From NCBI GenBank assembly GCA_028823075.1, contig JAPKCE010000086.1, positions 1-7,387 of the forward strand: a stretch of 7,387 nt of DNA. The letters are read 5' to 3'. This DNA comes from Myxococcota bacterium. Lineage in GTDB: Bacteria; Myxococcota; UBA4151. Positions within the stretch are counted from its first letter, which is position 1; the number at the start of each line of letters is the position of its first letter. Positions 1 through 6,700 of the stretch are shown in pieces. The notes beneath the pieces were generated by a model. The model was given only the letters and a program-made list of their open reading frames with translations, made no database searches and had not been told where the DNA came from. Position numbers and translations under genes: made by a program.

Positions 1-652
1 GCTGGTAATTAACACCCTCGTGTTCACCTTGGAAGGCGCGCTGGTGGCTACCGTAACCATGCAGATGCCCGTAGATACACGTACGCGTGCCGGAGCTTTC
101 AATTAGCTCCGTATACACCGACGGATTATGCTCGCGAAAGGGCGGGTAATGCACCATCACGATAAGCTCTTTACCATCTTTGGCGCCCTGTTTGGCGGCC
201 AGTGCTAAGCTCAACTTAAGGCGCTCGATCTCGCGTAGATAGATTTTCTCGTCATCGGCCGTGAAGCGTTTATGGCCCGGCTGATTCCAAAGTCGCGCCC
301 CGGCGATGCGGTAATTACCCCATTCCAAGGTGTCATTTTGCAGCCCGAAAACGCCCTCGGGCATCGCTTTGCGCACCTTTCCTATGGAGGTCCACCAATA
401 GTCATGGTTGCCCTTCAGCATCATCTTGGTGCCAGGCCGGTCGCCGATCCACTGCAGGTCTTTCGCCGCCTCGTCGAGTTTCAGCGCCCAGGAATTATCA
501 CCGGGAACGAGAACCAAGTCGTCGGGCGAGACGAGGGCGTCCCAGCTTTCGGCCATGCGCAGATGGTGGTCGGCCCAATGCTTGCCAAAAACATCCATCG
601 GTTTGTCGCTGTTAAGGCTCAGATGAAGGTCTGAGATTGCCCAAATTGCCAT
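1..652 (-). CDS. Metallophosphoesterase (calcineurin-like, COG1768 type), partial at left edge
   Basis: This is a predicted cytoplasmic calcineurin-like phosphohydrolase with a two-metal active site; its substrate is unknown. Reading leftward from ATG at 652..650 gives 217 residues open to the window edge. All family motifs are visible: D8-x-H10 (SDLHL), G51-D52, G81-N-H83-D84 followed by YWW, H168 (MVHYPP) and G195-H196-L-H198-G. The early DKPMDVFG segment and the GNHDYWW block match what I recall of COG1768. The usual GDISWA is GDNSWA here, a change next to a metal ligand rather than of one. No signal peptide is seen. The start is supported by GGAG at 662..659, six bases upstream. Only the C-terminal end, after the GHLHG metal-binding loop, is missing, so the enzyme looks intact. 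It is divergent from the small lipoprotein gene. The fold is near certain; the physiological role is not known. Confidence 0.93.
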   Translation of the reverse strand, partial: MAIWAISDLHLSLNSDKPMDVFGKHWADHHLRMAESWDALVSPDDLVLVPGDNSWALKLDEAAKDLQWIGDRPGTKMMLKGNHDYWWTSIGKVRKAMPEGVFGLQNDTLEWGNYRIAGARLWNQPGHKRFTADDEKIYLREIERLKLSLALAAKQGAKDGKELIVMVHYPPFREHNPSVYTELIESSGTRTCIYGHLHGYGSHQRAFQGEHEGVNYQ

Positions 653-705
653 GCTAGACTCCGCAAGCGTTGCCTGCCTAAAGCATGCTCCGGAAGGGGG
701 AGCAA
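653..705. promoter_or_regulatory. 53-bp divergent spacer with both ribosome binding sites
   Basis: This short spacer separates two divergent start codons. It holds GGAG at 662..659 for the minus-strand phosphoesterase and a GGAAGGGGGAG run at 692..702 for the plus-strand lipoprotein. An 8-bp palindrome, AGCATGCT, lies at 682..689. There is no room for two complete non-overlapping promoters, so at least one promoter must overlap the neighbouring coding sequence. I could not find a convincing -35/-10 pair on either strand. Confidence 0.5.
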
Positions 706-1143
706 ATGGCACGTTCGTTAATAGCCTTTTTTGTCCTGCTAAATGCTTGCTCCAGCGCTGTGGATCGGTCGCCGCCGCTGCGTGATGTGGGCCTGCCACC
801 GGTACCCGCGCCGCCGGCTGAGTTGCTTGAGTTTGATGCCGGCCCCAGTGCTGATCTGAGCGCGCTCAATCTCGCCGTACCCGAGGGCTGTAGCCTACAA
901 ACCCAGTCTCAAAGCGATCGACGAGCCCTGCGCTGCGCGGCGCGTTTCGACGCCGCAGCGCCTGCCGGTTGGAGCCGGCTAGGGGAGCTGCCGATCTGGC
1001 GCAAAGACGGAATGGTTTTGGTTCAGAGTTGGCAGAAAACGGCTCAGGCCTGGGTGCTCACCCAAAGTCTGCATCAGTCAAAAGGTGACCATCCTTTAGC
1101 GGGCTCTCCTTTTGGCAGCGCCTCGTCCAAGGCGCCGCAATAA
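706..1143 (+). CDS. Small predicted lipoprotein, unknown function
   Basis: The ORF encodes 145 residues. The N-terminus reads MARSLIAFFVLLNAC: one Arg, a hydrophobic core, and a lipobox-like L-N-A-C ending at Cys15, so a lipid-anchored envelope protein is predicted. The mature part begins with a Pro-rich stretch (about residues 20-35), then a FDAGPSAD segment and a small Trp-containing domain with two more cysteines. I recognise no family. An in-frame ATG at 685 would add seven residues (MLRKGEQ); I prefer 706 because GGAAGG at 692..697 sits eight bases before it and the signal peptide then starts normally. The last 70 bp overlap the 3' end of rlmE on the other strand. No terminator is visible after the stop. 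The lipoprotein start is convincing, but the overlapped C-terminus leaves slight doubt about the exact 3' end. Confidence 0.7.
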   Translation: MARSLIAFFVLLNACSSAVDRSPPLRDVGLPPVPAPPAELLEFDAGPSADLSALNLAVPEGCSLQTQSQSDRRALRCAARFDAAAPAGWSRLGELPIWRKDGMVLVQSWQKTAQAWVLTQSLHQSKGDHPLAGSPFGSASSKAPQ

Positions 1144-1718
1144 CCAATTCCGATCAAGAAAATCTCAAAGCTGTTCTTGCGCGTCGCCGGCGGGCGGAGC
1201 CGCTCGAAACGCTCGAAACCTTGGCTGACTCTCGTCTCGAGTTCCTTTAGGGATTCGCCCTGGTAGGCCTTGGCGCACCAGTTGCCTCCGGGTTTGAGGA
1301 GTCGAGCGCAGACCTCGAAAGCGGCTGTGGTCAGTTGGGCTGAGCGCTCTTGATCCAAACTGCGAACACCGCTGGTGTTCGGCGCCATGTCCGAGACGAT
1401 GACATCAAAACGGCGACCGTCTGGGTTGTAGGTTTCAAGTGGCGTTTTGCGAATATCGCCTTGAAGAACTCGCACGCGCTCGGAGACAACCGCACGTACT
1501 TTCTTTAAGTCGATGCCTACCACCGAGCCGCGCTCGCCGACGATCTTGTCGAGGTATTGCAACCAAGAACCCGGAGCGCTGCCCAGATCGAGCGCTCGAT
1601 CACCCTTGCGGATTAATTTAAAGCGTTCGTCGATGGCTTCGAGTTTGTAGATGGAGCGCGCCGCAAAGCCTTCTTTTTGAGCTTTATGGAAAAACCCGTC
1701 TTTTCGATTATAGGCCAT
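1074..1718 (-). CDS. rlmE: 23S rRNA 2'-O-ribose uridine methyltransferase RlmE (RrmJ/FtsJ)
   Basis: RlmE uses S-adenosylmethionine to methylate the 2'-OH of a uridine in the A-loop of 23S rRNA (U2552 in E. coli) during late 50S assembly, in the cytoplasm. The 214-residue product shows the full catalytic tetrad: K25 (RSIYKLEAI), D110 (VSDMAPNTSG), K150 (AKAYQGE) and E185 (NSFEIFLIG). The SAM-binding motif is D44-LGSAPGSW, with D70 at the end of the next strand and D88 (LQGD) as further ligands. An upstream in-frame ATG at 1739 would add seven residues (MLFSRLR), but it lies inside the rplC terminator stem. GAGG at 1728..1725 is six bases from 1718 and decides the start. A tail of about 19 residues follows the conserved core and covers the overlap with the convergent lipoprotein gene. 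It sits downstream of rplC on the same strand, beyond a terminator. Confidence 0.96.
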   Translation of the reverse strand: MAYNRKDGFFHKAQKEGFAARSIYKLEAIDERFKLIRKGDRALDLGSAPGSWLQYLDKIVGERGSVVGIDLKKVRAVVSERVRVLQGDIRKTPLETYNPDGRRFDVIVSDMAPNTSGVRSLDQERSAQLTTAAFEVCARLLKPGGNWCAKAYQGESLKELETRVSQGFERFERLRPPATRKNSFEIFLIGIGYCGALDEALPKGEPAKGWSPFD

Positions 1719-1724
1719 GCGCAA

Positions 1725-1728
1725 CCTC
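1725..1728 (-). promoter_or_regulatory. rlmE ribosome binding site
   Basis: The minus strand reads GAGG, then a six-base spacer, then ATG at 1718. This fixes the rlmE start at the MAYNRK methionine rather than at the upstream ATG at 1739, which lies within the terminator hairpin and would leave this site inside the coding region. Confidence 0.7.
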
Positions 1729-1729
1729 G

Positions 1730-1761
1730 AAAACAACAAAGCCGCCCAGGTGGGGCGGCTT
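1730..1761 (-). terminator. Intrinsic terminator of rplC
   Basis: A perfect 9-bp stem pairs 1739..1747 with 1753..1761 (AAGCCGCCC / GGGCGGCTT) around a five-base loop. On the minus strand it is followed by TTGTTGTTTT (1738 to 1729), a good U-rich tract. On the plus strand no T-run follows, so it acts in one direction. It lies 26 bases after the rplC stop and ends within a few bases of the rlmE ribosome binding site. A smaller stem, AAAGC/GCTTT (1771..1786), lies between the rplC stop and this hairpin. Confidence 0.88.
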
Positions 1762-1787
1762 CGTCATGTGAAAGCTCTGAGGCTTTG

Positions 1788-2432
1788 TTACTTCTTAACC
1801 GCCGGGCGAATCTCGACGACAGCGTTGCGCGCGCCGGGAACACCACCGCGAACCAGCACCAAGTTACGCTCGGTGTCGATGCGAATGATCTTCAGGCTCT
1901 GCACGGTGACGCGCTTGTTGCCCATTTGGCCAGCCATCTTCTTACCCTTGAACACGCGGCCCGGGAAGGTACCCATGCCGATGGAACCACCGTGGCGGAA
2001 CGCTTCGTGGGTACCGTGGGTCATGGTGTTGCAACCGGCGAAGTTGTGACGAACCACAACACCGGTGAAACCGTGACCCTTGCTGGTGGCAGCGACATCG
2101 ATGTGATCGACGCCTTCGAGGACGTCAACGCCAATGCTTCCGCCAGCCTTGTAGCCTTCAAGCTCGCCAGCGGGCACGCGGAATTCGCGGAGACGCTGAG
2201 CGCCAGCCACGCCGGCTTTTTTGAGATGTCCGATGACCGGTTTGGTCAGGTTCTTCTCTTTGCGGCTACCGAAGGCGAGCTGAATGGCGTTGTAGCCGTC
2301 CACCTCTTCGGTGCGCACTTGCGAGATTGCGTTGGGTTGCATCTCGAGAACCGTGACAGCAACCGCGTTGCCTTCATCGGTGAAAATTTGGGTCATGCCG
2401 AGCTTCCGCCCGATCATTCCATGAAACGCCAT
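1788..2432 (-). CDS. rplC: 50S ribosomal protein L3
   Basis: L3 binds 23S rRNA early in 50S assembly, and a long loop reaches toward the peptidyl transferase centre. The 214-residue product is full length for bacteria and aligns throughout with E. coli L3: MIGRKLGMTQIF at residues 6-17, TSKGHGFTG at 117-124, GGSIG at 148-152, FKGKKMAGQMGN at 161-172, and RGGVPG at 195-200. AAGGAGG lies five bases before ATG 2432, so translation starts five residues (MAFHG) ahead of the usual MIG start. At the position of E. coli Gln150, the PrmB methylation target in SIGQ, this protein has Met153 (SIGMGTFPG). The S10-operon neighbours rpsJ, rplD and rplW are absent on both sides: a Cys-rich lipoprotein gene precedes it and rlmE follows. 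It could be a relocated single copy or a second copy. The sequence shows no sign of decay. Confidence 0.98.
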   Translation of the reverse strand: MAFHGMIGRKLGMTQIFTDEGNAVAVTVLEMQPNAISQVRTEEVDGYNAIQLAFGSRKEKNLTKPVIGHLKKAGVAGAQRLREFRVPAGELEGYKAGGSIGVDVLEGVDHIDVAATSKGHGFTGVVVRHNFAGCNTMTHGTHEAFRHGGSIGMGTFPGRVFKGKKMAGQMGNKRVTVQSLKIIRIDTERNLVLVRGGVPGARNAVVEIRPAVKK

Positions 2433-2437
2433 CTAAA

Positions 2438-2444
2438 CCTCCTT
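2438..2444 (-). promoter_or_regulatory. Strong Shine-Dalgarno of rplC
   Basis: The minus strand reads AAGGAGG, then TTTAG, then ATG at 2432. This near-perfect anti-16S match with a five-base spacer decides in favour of the MAFHG start over the internal ATG at 2417, which would be about 20 bases away. It is the strongest ribosome binding site in the window, as expected for a ribosomal protein. Confidence 0.85.
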
Positions 2445-2515
2445 GTGGTAGACCGTTTAACACAGTGGAGCCGCCGGGTAGGGTAGACTCGCTAAGGGCG
2501 CAAACGAATTCGACC

Positions 2516-3616
2516 CTAAAAGGGCGTTAGGCAACCGTCGAGGGTCTCAAAACAGTTGCCCGGGTTGGCCTCAAAGGCATTAAAACAGGCCTGCAATTCG
2601 GGTAGGCTGCGATGTCCGAGGACTTCGACCAAGCGCATGTTGATGCAATCGACCATGTTCATGGGCAATTCGCCGGGGCCGCGGCAATGGGCATTGCGCA
2701 AGCTACAGTATTGCCAGGCGAGCCTCTCTGACTGGCGCATGTCGCGGCTGTGGCATCGGCCTTGTGCGTCGCATTGGCAGGAGTTGCGGTTCTGTTCGCC
2801 GGCACAGCCGTTGACGATGTTGTCGTAACAACGCTGCAGTCCTTGAGCGATCAGCGGGCCGCTGGTGCGCAATGCGGTGGCGCAGCCCGCCGGGCAGTCG
2901 GCACCAAAGCGGGGCGGCTCGCAGGCGGTGGCCGGTGTCCGGTAATCTTCAATCCCCTCACAGAGTTGTCGGCAGATCGGCTGCTGCCAGTTGGCCTCAA
3001 TCTGCGCCGGTACACAGGCCGCTCGTTCCCCACATTCGGTGGTCTGAACGCATTCTTCCATCATCCGGAAAAGCTCGGTATCCCAGTCGCCAACGGCCGC
3101 TTCGCAGTTGGTAGCGCAGGTTTGCGGGTCTTCGTCGCCGAACACAATGCGGCGATCTTGCGGGCATTCAACCGCTTCACCGGGGCCCCCATCGACGCCA
3201 TGCGACCAACCGGTAAAGCCCCATTGGCAAAGCTCCGAGCAGCGCATCGCCATGGACAGCCCCTCCATGCCCGCGTCCGGGTTCAAGACGCCAATATCGT
3301 GGTTGTTAAAGCCTGCGTCGGCAACGGGGCCGGGGGTTCCAGTATCGTTTGGGGTACTGCTTCCGCCATCGACAGGGGGTGGCTGAGACCCGGCATCGGT
3401 GATGGGTTGGCTGCCGCTGTCGCTTTGAGGCTCATTCCCTGCATCGACGGACGTTTCGACGACGCTGCAAAGGCAGAGATCGTTGCTGATGGTACCGCTA
3501 GTATGTCCAGCCGCTTGGCAGCACGCTATGCATTGAGCGCCTTTATCCGGCTCTTCCGAAGGGCAGCCAAGTAGGAATAAGGGTAGTGCTAAGCTTGTGA
3601 GTCGTAAAACGTTCAT
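2516..3616 (-). CDS. Cys-rich lipoprotein with Asp-Ala-Gly linker, unknown function
   Basis: The 366-residue product starts with a lipoprotein signal peptide: MNVLRL, a hydrophobic core, and lipobox L-L-G-C18. A small Cys cluster follows (C29-x2-C32-C33, C48-x-C50). Residues 51-125 form a low-complexity linker rich in Asp, Gly, Pro, Ser and Thr with DAG, DSG, DTG and VDGG units. Residues 126-362 form a domain with 24 cysteines, probably disulfide-bonded outside the cytoplasm. C-x3-C pairs occur at 126/130, 167/171, 215/219 and 241/245. Two of them extend into the same module, C-x3-C-x17-C (167-189 and 241-263), which suggests internal duplication. GGGAG at 3628..3624 is seven bases from ATG 3616 and supports the start. 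It is divergent from the giant lipoprotein gene and lies 83 bp upstream of rplC on the same strand, with no clear terminator between them. I recognise no enzyme motif; an envelope structural or binding role is a guess. Confidence 0.9.
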   Translation of the reverse strand: MNVLRLTSLALPLFLLGCPSEEPDKGAQCIACCQAAGHTSGTISNDLCLCSVVETSVDAGNEPQSDSGSQPITDAGSQPPPVDGGSSTPNDTGTPGPVADAGFNNHDIGVLNPDAGMEGLSMAMRCSELCQWGFTGWSHGVDGGPGEAVECPQDRRIVFGDEDPQTCATNCEAAVGDWDTELFRMMEECVQTTECGERAACVPAQIEANWQQPICRQLCEGIEDYRTPATACEPPRFGADCPAGCATALRTSGPLIAQGLQRCYDNIVNGCAGEQNRNSCQCDAQGRCHSRDMRQSERLAWQYCSLRNAHCRGPGELPMNMVDCINMRLVEVLGHRSLPELQACFNAFEANPGNCFETLDGCLTPF

Positions 3617-3771
3617 CGTGGATCTCCCGCAAGCATCCTACGTTGCTTGGGATAAGGTGCAAGTTCGGCGGCCAAAGATTGGTGGCTTGGGACCCAGTTT
3701 TGAGCCTTGTTTAAGTGCCGGTGATAGTCTCTCGTTGTTTGTTGAAGCACCTTCATGGTAGCTGGTTGCTC
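3617..3771. promoter_or_regulatory. Divergent intergenic region between two lipoprotein genes
   Basis: This 155-bp spacer lies between the Cys-rich lipoprotein start (3616, minus) and the giant lipoprotein start (3772, plus). It must carry the promoters of both unless these lie inside coding sequence. It is visibly more AT-rich than the coding DNA on its right half. GGGAG at 3628..3624 serves the minus-strand gene. On the plus side no convincing Shine-Dalgarno precedes ATG 3772. I see no inverted repeat strong enough to call an operator. Confidence 0.6.
3700..3728 (+). promoter_or_regulatory. Possible sigma70-like promoter of the giant lipoprotein gene
   Basis: TTGAGC at 3700..3705 and GATAGT at 3723..3728 are separated by 17 bases. 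Each hexamer matches the sigma70 consensus at four of six positions. Transcription would start near 3735, giving a leader of about 37 bases before ATG 3772. The match is modest and could be chance. Confidence 0.3.
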
Positions 3772-6700
3772 ATGAAAAATATGCTCTCCATTATCGTCAG
3801 TTTTGCCGTTTTGAGCTTGTTTGCGTGCAGCCAGCAGCAACTGCCGGATTTCCCGACGCTAAACAATGCTCCGGTAGCCACTGAGCTTCGGCTGGTTTCG
3901 GCGCCTGAGCGCTTGGTTGCTGGTGCTTGGGGGAGAGTTGTCGCCGAGGTTCGCGACCAATTTGACCAGCCCATGCCCGGTCAGACGGTTAGTGTGGCGG
4001 TGCAGATAAGCGACGAGGTCATCGGCTTGGTTCCAGCACTCGGCAACACCTGCACTACCGGCTTGGCCGGCGAACCGTGCCCAGTGATTCTCCGTAGCGA
4101 GGGGCAGATGGGTCAGTATCATCTCCTGCTTTCGAGCGGTGCGCTTCCTGTTGTGGCTCTGGATATTGCAGTCGATCCAGCGCCCGAAACAGCGCATTTA
4201 TATATAAATATGCCTGGGCGCCCCGTGTTCGAGTTCATCAACGGCAGGCAGGATGGCTTGGTTTTCCAGCAGCCTTTAGCGCTGCCGCTGGGCCAGCAGG
4301 GGCTACAAGTAAAGCTCGTTTTACTCGACCAATTCGGCAATCCCATCGCCGCCATGATCGCCGCCGAATTGTTGCGCGCAGCGCCCGCAGCCCTGCCCGA
4401 CGCCGGGCCGGCCGCCGATGCCGGCCGTGATGCCGCTGTAAACGATGCCGCGCTAAGCGATGCCGCTGTAAACGATGCCGCGCCAAACGATGCCGCGCCA
4501 AGCGATGCCGCTGCAAACGATGCCGCGCCAAACGATGCCGCTGCAAACGATGCCGCGCCAAGCGATGCCGCTGTAAACGATGCCGCGCCAAATGATGCCG
4601 ATCGCGTCGCCCTAAGTCTCGCCGGTTGCGGCGGGCAATTAAGCGACCGCGCTGAAGCCATGCCAAACTCAGATGGTGAACTGGTTTTATGCCTGCGCGG
4701 GCTGGAACTTGGCGCCGCTCGAATCGCCCTTTCTGTTCCGGGAATTCTGCGCGTCGAGAATGAACAAGGCAGCCAAAGCGAGCAGATCATCCTGCGCAGC
4801 CAGACCGTTAGCGTCGGCGGGCATCGCCTGCAGATTCCCGGCCAACCGGCGCTCACCTGCGATGTGGGCGGGGCCTTAGAACAAGCTCTAACCTTGCGCG
4901 TCATCGACCGCGCCGATCCGCCCAACCCCGTCCCAGGTGTCGAGGTGGAAACGGGGCATCAAGGCATGGAGTCGGTGGCGCCACGCATTGCCATTAGCGG
5001 CGCCGACGGCAGCTTGCGCATCAACGGCCAATGCCCGGCCTTACGGCGCGTCGAGACGCAGATCATGGCGTGGATTAAAGACGACCCAAACGAGCGCATT
5101 ATGCAGCCGGTCGAGGTGCAAGTTGGCGCGGTGGCGCAGATGCGTGCCAGCCTCGAAAACTCAGCGCCTTTCGACCCTTGGGCGATGCGCATTGGCGAGC
5201 CTCGCAACTTGCATATTGAGCTTTTCGATGAGGCAGCAAACAGCGTGCCACAGGGCGAGGTGAGCTTTAGTCTTCTGCAGGCCTTTCGCGGCCTCGTTCG
5301 TCTTGACGCCGATGCTTGTGGCGCGACGGCCGAGACCAGCTTGCACGGGCTGACCTGCCAAGCTGACGGCGCCGGCCGTCTGGTCATCGCGCTGCGCGCT
5401 GCAGGAACCTTACCGGGCGTGCCGGTGCCTTTGTTGCTGCGCGGCCATCATCAGGGCGGGCTCGACCCTCAGCTCAATTTGCCGCTTAGTCTGGAAACCG
5501 GCGCGCCTGTCTCTTTGTCCGTTAGCCCGGCCGGGCAACTCATCGCTTTGGTGGGCAGCGGCGACGGTGATTCCATCCGCGCTCGCATCGCCGATGCCGG
5601 CGGCAACCCGGTGGCTGGGGTGGCGGTTAGCCTGCGTGAATTGTTGCGCCAAAACGGCGAAGTGGAGCGCCATCCTGACCCCGCGGTGAGCCTTGATCTG
5701 CCGGGCGATGGCCTGAGCGATGGGCGCGGCGAGGTCATCTGGCACATCGCCCAAATTAGCCGCCCCAGCGCTTTGCAAAGTGCCGGGCACGAGCTGGAAT
5801 TCAGCAGCATCTTGAGCAACGGGCCAGCGCAACAAACGCTCTGGGTGTCCACCTCGGTCGGTAGCGCTACAGCTCTGGTTTTGCGCGATAATAGCGATGT
5901 CGTGGTGCCGGCTGTCGATGGCGCATGGCAGCTTCACGGCGACGCCGGCAGCGCCTTGGCTCAGCGCTACACTTTGAGCCTGGTCAACGCCCGCGGCGCG
6001 CTAGTGCAACAAGCCCTCGGGCTGGCCCTTACCCTGCGCAGCGAGCCGGCGGCAGGCTGCGATGCGCTCGCCGGTTTAGCGGCGGCGCGCTTTGTACAAG
6101 GCCAGATCCAGTTTGGCGGGCAACAAATACCCTTCTCCTTTGGCACGGCGGCGCGCAGTTGCCGCTACCTTTTAGAAGTGGACAGCGTCGAGCAGGAGTT
6201 GCTGCTTCTTCAGCGCACCGGTCAGCCCAGCGGCGGCATTTTTGAAAGCAATATCGGCAGCGTCGAGGCGCCAATTTGGCGCCAAATCCCCGACGACGGC
6301 CGCTTGCAACCGCGCCCCGGTTTTAGCCTGCATCCACAGGCGCAGCCCTTTGACCAGCGCCACGATATACGCCTGCGCAACCCCAGCGACGCTTTTGGTA
6401 ACTCTTTGCTCGGCGCCGCCCCTGGGCAACCGGGTAGGGTGTTGCAACCGGCTCCGCTCAACGCCTGGATTTGGCCTCAGGTTCCGGTGCTGCGCGCCTT
6501 GCCCGGCGGCGCCACGGTTTTGCAATTCTCGGTGATGGCCGGTGGTACTTTTAATAGCGACGCCCTGCTCATTGCCAGCTCGCTGCACGGCTGGGATTCA
6601 CCGCCGCAACTGCGCTTTACTTCGCAGCAGAGTGAACCTGTTATTGGGGAGATTCGATTGCGCGGGATCGATCGAAAGGTTTTTCCATATTCGGGGGCAG

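Noticed and set aside
272..634. Plus-strand open frame of 120 codons
   Set aside because: It is the antisense shadow of the metallophosphoesterase, whose motifs are all in the minus-strand frame.
1047..1062. Small hairpin TGGGTG-CT-CACCCA as a terminator for rlmE
   Set aside because: The loop is only two bases, the stem is short and no T-run follows on the minus strand.
1677..2486. Plus-strand open frame of 269 codons across the rplC region
   Set aside because: It is antisense to the unmistakable L3 and to the 5' end of rlmE, and runs through the terminator. Its residues show no domain.
2485..2525. CCCTAAAAGGG and nearby pairs as a terminator after the Cys-rich lipoprotein gene
   Set aside because: The stem is only four base pairs and overlaps the stop codon, and there is no U-tract after it on the minus strand.
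2750..3574. Plus-strand open frame of 274 codons
   Set aside because: It is antisense to the Cys-rich lipoprotein, which has a signal peptide, lipobox and ribosome binding site. The plus-strand frame has none of these.
3649..3675. Possible promoter for the Cys-rich lipoprotein on the minus strand (TTGCAC, 16 bases, TAGGAT)
   Set aside because: The -35 matches only three of six bases, and the implied leader would be about ten bases, too short for the GGGAG site to work normally.
4196..4212. AT-rich TTTATATATAAATATG, resembling a promoter -10 with a start codon
   Set aside because: It lies inside the continuous giant lipoprotein frame (HLYINMPG), lacks a -35 partner and has no Shine-Dalgarno.
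4119..4925. Minus-strand frame with an AASFG/AASLG five-residue periodicity resembling pentapeptide repeats
   Set aside because: It is the antisense reading of the 15-nt repeat tract. The plus-strand frame through it is open for more than 1200 codons with a good lipoprotein start, whereas this frame has no supporting start or family match outside the repeat.
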